The notes under the pieces: model-generated
The model's input: the letters and a program-made list of their open reading frames with translations, nothing else
The model's database searches: none
Told to the model about the DNA's origin: nothing
Program-made: the position numbers and the translations under genes
Part shown: positions 15,573 to 23,307 of the stretch, one piece after another
Layout: every line of letters starts with the position of its first letter
Numbering within the stretch: the first letter of the stretch is position 1
NCBI GenBank assembly: GCA_024682555.1
Contig: JAIKZD010000016.1
Coordinates: 1-38,113 of the forward strand
From: Lachnospiraceae bacterium
GTDB lineage: Bacteria > Bacillota > Clostridia > Lachnospirales > Lachnospiraceae
Length of the DNA: 38,113 nt
Direction: 5' to 3'

Positions 15573-16094
15573 ATGGATATAAAATACAGGCCGGTCCGTA
15601 AAGAGGACGGCTATGAATGGCACACGCTATTGTGTCGCGTCTGGCGCTCCGCCTATAGTCATATTTTTCCGGTGGAAGTATTTGACGAGCGCGACAAGTA
15701 CATAGAGGATAAAGCGCGTCAGTTTACGGAAGATAAATTCACGGGCGACAGAAAGATCGCTTATGTGGCCGAGCACGCCGGAAAAATAGTGGGTTTGATG
15801 TTTGGCACGCTGGATTCGGATTATGAATACTTCAAAAACGAATATGCCGATCTGGTTGCGCTTTATGTATATCCCGATTATCAGGGAATGGGAATAGGGA
15901 CGGCGCTAAGGGACATATTTGTTGAATGGGCCTGGGGAAAAGGGGCCGGCAGATATGTCATAGGTGTTTTAAAAGATAATGCAAAAGCCAGAAAAGTGTA
16001 CGAATCCTGGGGAGGAACACTATCAGAGCATGAACAGGATTTTATTGTGATGAATGTGGGCTATCCGGAGTCATTCTATACATTTGAACTATGA
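15573..16094 (+). CDS. GNAT-family N-acetyltransferase
   Basis: The 173-residue protein is a typical GNAT enzyme. The acetyl-CoA pyrophosphate loop is clear in VALYVYPDYQGMGIGTALRD (Q-x-x-G-x-G), preceded by a beta-strand segment (GKIVGLMFGTLDSDYEY) and followed by GVLKDNAKARKVYESWGG, the typical motif B. It transfers an acetyl group from acetyl-CoA to an amine; the substrate is unknown. AGGAGG lies 15 or more bases upstream of the ATG, and an ATG-TGA dinucleotide of codons sits directly after that AGGAGG. No in-frame start exists further upstream because of a stop at 15561. A repeat of the REP-like family begins at its stop codon. Confidence 0.9.
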   Translation: MDIKYRPVRKEDGYEWHTLLCRVWRSAYSHIFPVEVFDERDKYIEDKARQFTEDKFTGDRKIAYVAEHAGKIVGLMFGTLDSDYEYFKNEYADLVALYVYPDYQGMGIGTALRDIFVEWAWGKGAGRYVIGVLKDNAKARKVYESWGGTLSEHEQDFIVMNVGYPESFYTFEL

Positions 16095-16170
16095 GACTGA
16101 GGGACGGTTCCTTCGTCTCAATGTGCGGTGATTTGCCATATGAACCGGACAAAAGAACCGTCCCCCTGTC
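16092..16170. repeat. REP-like repeat, copy C (inverted pair)
   Basis: Two family members face each other. The left unit (16092-16120) begins TGAGAC and ends GTCTCA, giving its own inverted arms around a GGGACGG core. The right unit (16147-16170) is the exact reverse complement of copy B. The left unit overlaps the stop codon of the acetyltransferase gene. Such head-to-head pairs are typical of REP/BIME elements mobilised by REP-associated Y1 transposases, none of which is present in this window. Confidence 0.75.
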
Positions 16171-16221
16171 CTGCAAACAACACTAATTTAAGAAAGCCTG
16201 ACGGGCGCACGAGGAATTATT

Positions 16222-19200
16222 ATGAAAAAGATTTTGAGATCCATGACAGCCGTTATACTCTGCCTGACAATGATATTTGACGGGCCGTTAGTGAACCTTT
16301 TCGCAGAAGAGGCTGCCCCTTCGGAATCTGTCAGTGAAGCGGCAGCCGGGGCATACGAAGCCGGGCCTGCTGATAAGGCAGAGAATGCTGAAACAGAAAA
16401 CGGTTCCGGGAACGAAAATGATCCTGTTTATGAAGACCCTGCGGACACGGGCAGTATATCAGATTTACAAACGGATTTGCCGGACGAGGAGGCTGATCGT
16501 GAGCCGGACGAAACTGAAAATCTTCAGGTCGATGAAAAAAACCCGGAAACCGATCCGGACAGCGATGGAGATTCCCGGGTGGGGGAGAAAGTCGGAGAAG
16601 AACAGACCGAGGCCCCGGAAATCCGTGAAGAGGATGAACTTGCCGGAACAGACGGGCTTTCCGAAAATGATTATGAATACACTACATACACAGCTTCGGG
16701 AAATACATATGCCCAAATAACTTCATATAAAGGAAACTTGGCAACAGTTACCATTCCTGAAACCTTAGGCGGATATACGGTAAAGAAGATCGGCTATCAG
16801 GCATTTAAAAGTAACACGAAGATTCAGAAAGTTGTGATCTCTGATAATATCACGGAAATTCAGGAGTATTGTTTTGACGCGTGTTCAAACCTTTCAGAGG
16901 TAACTCTGTCAAAGAATCTTAATACACTTGGATATGGCGCATTCAGGGGTACGGCGATAAGCAGCATATGGATACCGGCGAGTCTTGTAACCACGTCTTC
17001 CTATGGCGATTCTTCCATATTTGCGAATTGTACTAAACTTAAGACCGTGGAATTTGAAGAAGGAAGGACGGCCATACCCACTCAACTGTTCAGAAACTGT
17101 GACAGCCTGGAGACGATCACTATTCCGGATACGGTTACTTCAATCGAAAATGCAGCCTTCCAGAACAGTAATAACCTTCGGACAGTAGTATTTGGCGCCA
17201 ACCTTACCAGGATAGGATACCAGGCATTTTCGGGGTGCACCGGGCTGCAATCCATAAATCTGCCGGACAGCGTAACAGAGATCGACGCCGATTGTTTTGA
17301 TGGGTGTACAAACCTTTCGGCGGTAACCCTGTCAAAGAATCTTCAGAAGCTTGAATATGGCGCATTCAGGGGTACGGCGATAAGCAGCATATGGATACCG
17401 GCAAGCCTTGTAACCACATCTTCCTATAATGACAATACAATATTTGCGGGATGTACTAATCTTAAGACCGTAGAGTTTGAAGAAGGGATATCAAGGATAC
17501 CAAACCACCTGTTCAGAAACTGTGACAGCCTGGAGACGATCACTATCCCGGATACTGTTCTTTCCATCGGAGACTCAGCCTTCAGGGACAGTAATTACCT
17601 TCAGACGGTGGTATTTGGCGAAAATCTTACCAAGATGGAAAATCGGGCATTTTCGGGATGCACCGGGCTGCAGACCGTAAATCTGCCGGACAGCGTAACA
17701 GAGATCGGCACCTATTGTTTTGAAGGGTGTACAAACCTTTCAGAGGTGACCCTGTCAAAGAATCTTCAGAAGCTCGAATATGCCGCATTCAAAGGTACTG
17801 CTATAAGCAGCATATGGATACCGGCAAGCCTTGTAACCACGTCTTCCTTTAATGACTCTTCCATATTTGCGGATTGTAAAAATCTAAAGACCATAGAATT
17901 TGAAGAAGGAAGGACGACCATACCGAAATCGTTATTCCGAAACTGCGACAGTCTGGAGACGATCACGCTTCCCGATACGGTAACCTTGATCGCGGCAGAC
18001 GCATTTCGAAACTGTGACAATCTGAGAAGGGTAGTATTTAGTGAAGATCTTACCAAAATAGACTACGATGCATTCAGGGGATGTACCCGTCTCGGATCCA
18101 TAACTCTGCCGGACAGCGTGATGGAAATAGGGACATACTGCTTTAACGGGTGCACGAACCTTTCAGATGTAACACTGTCAAAAAATCTTCAGAAGATCGG
18201 ATATGGCGCTTTCGGGGGCTCTGCGATAAGCAGCATATGGATACCGGCAAGTCTTAAAACCACGGGAACTTTTAATGATACTTCCGTATTTTCGGGATGT
18301 ACAAACTTAAAGACCGTCTATTTCGAAGCCGGAAGAACAACAATACCCGACGGTATGTTCAGGAATTGTGACAGTCTTGAAAAGATCACTGTTCCGGATA
18401 TGATAACCCAGATCGGGCAGGAGGCATTCCGAAACTGCGATAATCTGTCCGAGATATTTATTTCACAGTCGGTAAAAACCATAAATTACAACGCATTTTC
18501 CGGTTGTCCGAAGTTATCTTTCCGCTGCCCGTTAAATACGTATGCGACCATATATGCAATAGATAACAACATTCCCATAACACAATACGGGAATGAAGAA
18601 TTAACGTATAAGGTTTTACAGCCCCGCAATACAGGGTACTATCTGCAGGTAAAAAACACTGTAAAAGCCTATCTTTCCTATGAGATCGCGGAAGAATACA
18701 AACATATAACCGATAAAGCGTTAAAGATCCGGATACCGGCCAATGCGACGCTTATAGAATCTACCCTTAAGCTGAATGACACCGTGTGCAGGGGCTATTC
18801 TTATGACAATAATAATACGCTTACTATTCCCGTAAATGACAGTAATGGAGTCCTTACATTTAATCTGCAGAGAAATGATTCGTCGACAATGTATTCCTAT
18901 GCAATGCTGACCTATAAGGAGGGCGGGGTAAGCGCTTATGATGTGATCAACGTAATAGGCTATGTTTATGATGGTGTTACGATAAATGCGGACGAAACGG
19001 TAACAGCCCCGACATTTAATATTAACGGCTCTGCCCCCAAAAGCGGTACGGTAGAGATCCTTCTTGATGGATCAACCCTTGGGACGACGACTGCTTCCAA
19101 GGCCGGAAGGTATACTTATCAGATAGCCCTTAACAGTCCGTATGACGGGCAGATTTACACGGTCACCGCGAGATGTACGGTTAACGGAAGGCAGTATGAG

Positions 19201-22200
19201 GCCGACGCAAACGTGGAATATGAGGCCGGCGCTCCCGAGATAAAAGATTTCCGTCTGTATTACAACAACAGAGGTACGGGCGTGGATCTTCTTGATGACT
19301 CGAAAAAGCCTTATGTATCATATGCTCCGCATGTGCCGTTTATGTTTACTATCGATATAGATAATGCCGAAACCATAGATAAAGTATTTGTCACAAGTAC
19401 CCGCGGCAATGAAAAAAGGTCGATGGAAGCAACTTATGACGCAAATTCCGGCAAATATGTGGCAAGGGGCTTTTTTGACGAAGATAACCATTCTTATGTT
19501 CCGGGCACGATCAGAGTAGAGTTTCAGGAAAAACACAGTCCCTGCTATGTTCAGGAAACGATACCCGATAATCTTCTTGCGGATATGAACAGGCTTTCGG
19601 GTGCTTTGACAGCCACCACCGTAACTACGGTAAAAAAAGAGAGCAATGTTGAAGAATATTCATTTGATATCGGAAAATCATTGGAGACGTTCAATGAGGA
19701 ACTCAGCGATGTCCTTATAGATTATAACATCAGCATGTTTGATGAGGAGTCGGGAAAAAGTGTCTCAGATTTTATGGGGATGACGGAAGCCGCTTTCGAT
19801 TTGGCTAAATATGTTGTTCCGGGCCTGGATGATAAAAAATACTTTGTGGCAATGGATTATTCCGACCCGACAACTTATACAATGATCGTAAAAGATGCGA
19901 GCAGCGCCGCTAACAAGATCGTAAAATATCAGATTTCCCTGCAGGGCGATGATGAATGGACCAAACTGAATGATATAGCACCGGCACTTGGTGTCATCTC
20001 TAAATCTGTCGGACTCTTTGATTCGGTAGCGAAAAATGAAAAAGATTACAACAGACGGAAGACCCAGATCGATGAGTCTCTGTATATCGTGGATAAAGAG
20101 GAGGCCCACAGAAAAAACGATGAACTTGTCAAAGATCAGAATTTCTTTGCTCTTGGAATGTTCGTATATGCGATGCTTCCGACTGCCATCGGTTTAACGG
20201 GTCCCGCAGCCATCGGACTGACTGCTCTTACAGGTATTATAGGTGCCTGTTCGGGATTTTTCTGGGATGCAAGGATAGCAGACATGATGGGTAAGGGTGT
20301 GTCCGTTAAATGGGCCATAGACCCAAGCGGATATGTGTATTCCCAGGTGCCCGGCAATCGTCTGGAAGGCGCAAAGGTAACGGCTTTTTACAAGGAGAAC
20401 GAGGAGGATCAGAATTATATAGTCTGGGATGCCTCCGAGTATGACCAGAACAATCCTTTATACACCGATGCCGACGGTAAATATGCATGGGATGTACCTG
20501 AAGGCTTCTGGATGGTAAGAGCCGAAATGGAGGGGTATGAGACGACTGATACGGCATGGATGGAGGTTCCGCCGCCAAGGACGGATGTCGCGATACGCAT
20601 GATCCCGGATGCCGCACCGAAGCTTGTCGAGGTAACTTCGGGCAGCAGTTACGCGGTGCTCACTTTCGATCAGTATATGGATCCCGATACCATATCAAAT
20701 GTCAGCCTGAAAGATTCCGAAGGCAAAAGTATAAATTTCACTGTTGAGTATGATGACCCGGAAACGGATGAGACCGGCAAGAGTTACGCAAAAGAATTCC
20801 GTCTGATATATGCGGGATATGTGTTAGCAGGTACGGATACTCTGACCGTGACTTTATCCGATTCTGTCCTGTCGGCAGACGGAAAAGCCGTTGAATCGGG
20901 TTCCCACAACGGTGTCGCGGAAATGGAGGTTTCCGTTCAGAAAAAAGTTAAGGTTGCGGCAGGCGGTCAGGGTTCTGTCAGATTTACGGTAAGTAATTAT
21001 GATGGTGAAAAACAGTTTTCAGCCATATCGGATGCACCGTATATCTGCACCGTTAACAGCGTAGATGTCGATGCAGATGGCAGGGGAAGCATCAGTGTGA
21101 CCGGCGGTTATGCGGGAGAAACAGAGATTCATATTACGGATGCTTCCGGAAAGGAATATGGCTCTGCCGTAATAACCGTTGTAGAAGATGGCGGGCAGAT
21201 AGAAGAGGATATACCTGTTGCCTCGATCGAACTCATACCGGAAAAAACAACCATCTGTGTGGATGAGACGATCGCAATTGGTTATACCATCCTGCCGGAA
21301 AATGCGACAGAGAAAACGCTGACATGGAAAAGCTTTAGTCCCGGGGTTGCAAAGGTTGAGGACGGAATGCTTACGGGTATTTCAAAAGGAACGGCCGTGA
21401 TCAAAGCCCTGTCAAATGACGGTTCGGGAATAAGCCAGACATTCACGGTAACCGTTAAGGAGGAGGGAGACGAAGGTTTCCGCATAGAGAATATCAGTGA
21501 AACCGGCTATGTTTATACCGGACAGGCCATAAAACCCGATGCCGGGATTTTCTATGGCAATATCCCATTGACGGAAAAAACGGATTATACGATCACCTTC
21601 AGCAACAATACCAATGCCGGGGATAATGCGCTTATCACTGTTGTTGGAAAAGGTAATTATTCCGGGAAGGAAACGAAAACCTTTAAGATAATTCAAAAGG
21701 ATATAAGTGATCCTGATATAACCGTATCGGAGATCGCCTCGGCCGCATATAACAAGAACAAGGGTTATACGCCGGTTCCGGTGATAACATATAACAATAA
21801 AAAGCTTGTAAATAAAAAAGATTTTACTGTTCTTTATTATATGAACGAGTCCTGTGAAGGAGCTGCTGTCATTCCGAAGGAAGGCGGAAATTATTATGCC
21901 AAAGTAACAGGTACGGTCAACTTTACCGGAACTCTGGTGATCCCGTTTGAGATCGCAGATTCAGGGCAGATACCTGTCAGCAAGCTTAAGATAGGAAAGA
22001 TTGTGGATCAGCCGTATGAGAACGGCTCACAGATCACACCGGAGCCTGTCGTTAAGGATGGAAGTGCTACGTTAACAAAAGACTCGGAGTATGAACTTTT
22101 CTGGGGACCGAATAAAGAGATCGGTACCGGAACGGTTATCATCAAAGGTAAGGATCGTTATGTGGGAACGAGGACCGTGACATTTAAGATCACCGGTACT

Positions 22201-23307
22201 CCGGTGAATAAGGTGACGGTAGGCGGAATACCGAAATCCCTTGTATATGACGGGACGGCTAAGGCTCCGGTACTGACTCTTACTTATAAACCAAACGCAA
22301 AATCCGCGGTAACACCGGTATTATATGCGACCAAAGAAGAGTACGATGCCATGACTGATGAAGAAAAGGCAGACATCGGATGCATCCTGGCATTTAAGAA
22401 CGACAGCAATATAAAGGCCGGAACTGCGACCCTGACCCTGACGGGCATTCATGGCTTCCATGGGAGCGTGAACAAGACATTTTCCATCGCGCCGTTTAAT
22501 ATAGCGGAAGATCCTGATGACAGATTTAAGGTTACATTGTCTGAGGATACCTATCCCTATGCAAAATCAGGTGTAAAACCTAAGCCGGAGGTTACTTTCG
22601 ATGGTAAGGTTCTGACAGAAGGGAAGGATTATACTCTGGCATATACCGCAAATACCGCAGTCAATGAAGGAACCGGGAGAAAGGTACCTACCGTCAAGGT
22701 GACAGGAAAGGGCAATTTCAAAGGAACGGATACAACGGCCACGTTTAAGATCGGAAAGGCGGATATGCAGGCCTGCAATATACAGGTAACTGCCAAAGAT
22801 GTAGTCTTTCAGGATAAACCCGGTAAGTGGATATCAAAGATCACGGTGACGGATGCCGATGGGAAGGCACTGGTGGCAGGGAAAGACTATGATAACAAGA
22901 ATATCATTTACTCATATGATAAAGCAGGAGAGCAGGAGATAGATTCCAAGTCTGTTGTTTCTGCCGACACGACTGTCTATGTGACAGTGACTGCCAAGGG
23001 GGCATCATATTCGGGAACAGCTACCGGAAGCTACAGGATCGTTGAAAGGGATATAGGCAAGCTGACAGCGACTGTGACGGTTCCAAAGTCCTATACGGGG
23101 AAACCGGTTAAGCTAAAACCCGGGGACATAACCTGGAAATCAGGGAATAAACCTGTCGAGAATGTTACATTTAAAATCGATGAGACCACCTATAAGAATA
23201 ACATCAATAAAGGCAAAGCTACGGTTACACTCCGGGGTACCGGTATCTATGGCGGTACAAAGACAGTAACCTTCAATATCGGAACAAGAGGTCTTCTGTG
23301 GCGCTAA
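16222..23307 (+). CDS. Giant BspA-like leucine-rich-repeat surface protein with Ig-like modules
   Basis: The 2361-residue protein has a signal peptide (about residues 1-29) and an acidic linker to about residue 150. A BspA/LRR_5-type leucine-rich array occupies about residues 185-770 and consists of four near-identical 141-residue modules. A middle region follows (about 775-1660). It contains a hydrophobic stretch (about 1308-1340) and a carboxypeptidase-regulatory-like beta domain (about 1378-1460). A bacterial Ig-like Big_2 domain lies at about 1664-1745 (IPVASIELIPEKTT to the TVTV strand). About seven related beta modules, each ending with a GNYSG/GNFKG-like turn and a TFKI strand, run to the C-terminus. 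No LPXTG, SLH domain or C-terminal membrane helix is visible; the end is TFNIGTRGLLWR. It should be exported and may bind host, substrate or other cells. The stop overlaps the next gene's start. Confidence 0.93.
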   Translation: MKKILRSMTAVILCLTMIFDGPLVNLFAEEAAPSESVSEAAAGAYEAGPADKAENAETENGSGNENDPVYEDPADTGSISDLQTDLPDEEADREPDETENLQVDEKNPETDPDSDGDSRVGEKVGEEQTEAPEIREEDELAGTDGLSENDYEYTTYTASGNTYAQITSYKGNLATVTIPETLGGYTVKKIGYQAFKSNTKIQKVVISDNITEIQEYCFDACSNLSEVTLSKNLNTLGYGAFRGTAISSIWIPASLVTTSSYGDSSIFANCTKLKTVEFEEGRTAIPTQLFRNCDSLETITIPDTVTSIENAAFQNSNNLRTVVFGANLTRIGYQAFSGCTGLQSINLPDSVTEIDADCFDGCTNLSAVTLSKNLQKLEYGAFRGTAISSIWIPASLVTTSSYNDNTIFAGCTNLKTVEFEEGISRIPNHLFRNCDSLETITIPDTVLSIGDSAFRDSNYLQTVVFGENLTKMENRAFSGCTGLQTVNLPDSVTEIGTYCFEGCTNLSEVTLSKNLQKLEYAAFKGTAISSIWIPASLVTTSSFNDSSIFADCKNLKTIEFEEGRTTIPKSLFRNCDSLETITLPDTVTLIAADAFRNCDNLRRVVFSEDLTKIDYDAFRGCTRLGSITLPDSVMEIGTYCFNGCTNLSDVTLSKNLQKIGYGAFGGSAISSIWIPASLKTTGTFNDTSVFSGCTNLKTVYFEAGRTTIPDGMFRNCDSLEKITVPDMITQIGQEAFRNCDNLSEIFISQSVKTINYNAFSGCPKLSFRCPLNTYATIYAIDNNIPITQYGNEELTYKVLQPRNTGYYLQVKNTVKAYLSYEIAEEYKHITDKALKIRIPANATLIESTLKLNDTVCRGYSYDNNNTLTIPVNDSNGVLTFNLQRNDSSTMYSYAMLTYKEGGVSAYDVINVIGYVYDGVTINADETVTAPTFNINGSAPKSGTVEILLDGSTLGTTTASKAGRYTYQIALNSPYDGQIYTVTARCTVNGRQYEADANVEYEAGAPEIKDFRLYYNNRGTGVDLLDDSKKPYVSYAPHVPFMFTIDIDNAETIDKVFVTSTRGNEKRSMEATYDANSGKYVARGFFDEDNHSYVPGTIRVEFQEKHSPCYVQETIPDNLLADMNRLSGALTATTVTTVKKESNVEEYSFDIGKSLETFNEELSDVLIDYNISMFDEESGKSVSDFMGMTEAAFDLAKYVVPGLDDKKYFVAMDYSDPTTYTMIVKDASSAANKIVKYQISLQGDDEWTKLNDIAPALGVISKSVGLFDSVAKNEKDYNRRKTQIDESLYIVDKEEAHRKNDELVKDQNFFALGMFVYAMLPTAIGLTGPAAIGLTALTGIIGACSGFFWDARIADMMGKGVSVKWAIDPSGYVYSQVPGNRLEGAKVTAFYKENEEDQNYIVWDASEYDQNNPLYTDADGKYAWDVPEGFWMVRAEMEGYETTDTAWMEVPPPRTDVAIRMIPDAAPKLVEVTSGSSYAVLTFDQYMDPDTISNVSLKDSEGKSINFTVEYDDPETDETGKSYAKEFRLIYAGYVLAGTDTLTVTLSDSVLSADGKAVESGSHNGVAEMEVSVQKKVKVAAGGQGSVRFTVSNYDGEKQFSAISDAPYICTVNSVDVDADGRGSISVTGGYAGETEIHITDASGKEYGSAVITVVEDGGQIEEDIPVASIELIPEKTTICVDETIAIGYTILPENATEKTLTWKSFSPGVAKVEDGMLTGISKGTAVIKALSNDGSGISQTFTVTVKEEGDEGFRIENISETGYVYTGQAIKPDAGIFYGNIPLTEKTDYTITFSNNTNAGDNALITVVGKGNYSGKETKTFKIIQKDISDPDITVSEIASAAYNKNKGYTPVPVITYNNKKLVNKKDFTVLYYMNESCEGAAVIPKEGGNYYAKVTGTVNFTGTLVIPFEIADSGQIPVSKLKIGKIVDQPYENGSQITPEPVVKDGSATLTKDSEYELFWGPNKEIGTGTVIIKGKDRYVGTRTVTFKITGTPVNKVTVGGIPKSLVYDGTAKAPVLTLTYKPNAKSAVTPVLYATKEEYDAMTDEEKADIGCILAFKNDSNIKAGTATLTLTGIHGFHGSVNKTFSIAPFNIAEDPDDRFKVTLSEDTYPYAKSGVKPKPEVTFDGKVLTEGKDYTLAYTANTAVNEGTGRKVPTVKVTGKGNFKGTDTTATFKIGKADMQACNIQVTAKDVVFQDKPGKWISKITVTDADGKALVAGKDYDNKNIIYSYDKAGEQEIDSKSVVSADTTVYVTVTAKGASYSGTATGSYRIVERDIGKLTATVTVPKSYTGKPVKLKPGDITWKSGNKPVENVTFKIDETTYKNNINKGKATVTLRGTGIYGGTKTVTFNIGTRGLLWR
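16788..18518 (+). repeat. 423-bp tandem modules encoding the LRR array
   Basis: The tryptophan codon in the recurring SSIWIPAS segment falls at 16969, 17392, 17815 and 18238. The spacing is exactly 423 bases (141 residues) each time, with near-identical sequence around it. Each module holds about six LRR units. The exact, indel-free period points to recent duplication by homologous recombination. Confidence 0.9.

Noticed and set aside
16788-18518. Regular repeats considered as a CRISPR-like array
   Set aside because: The period is 423 bases and the repeats are translated in frame as LRR units; no short repeat-spacer structure or cas gene is present.
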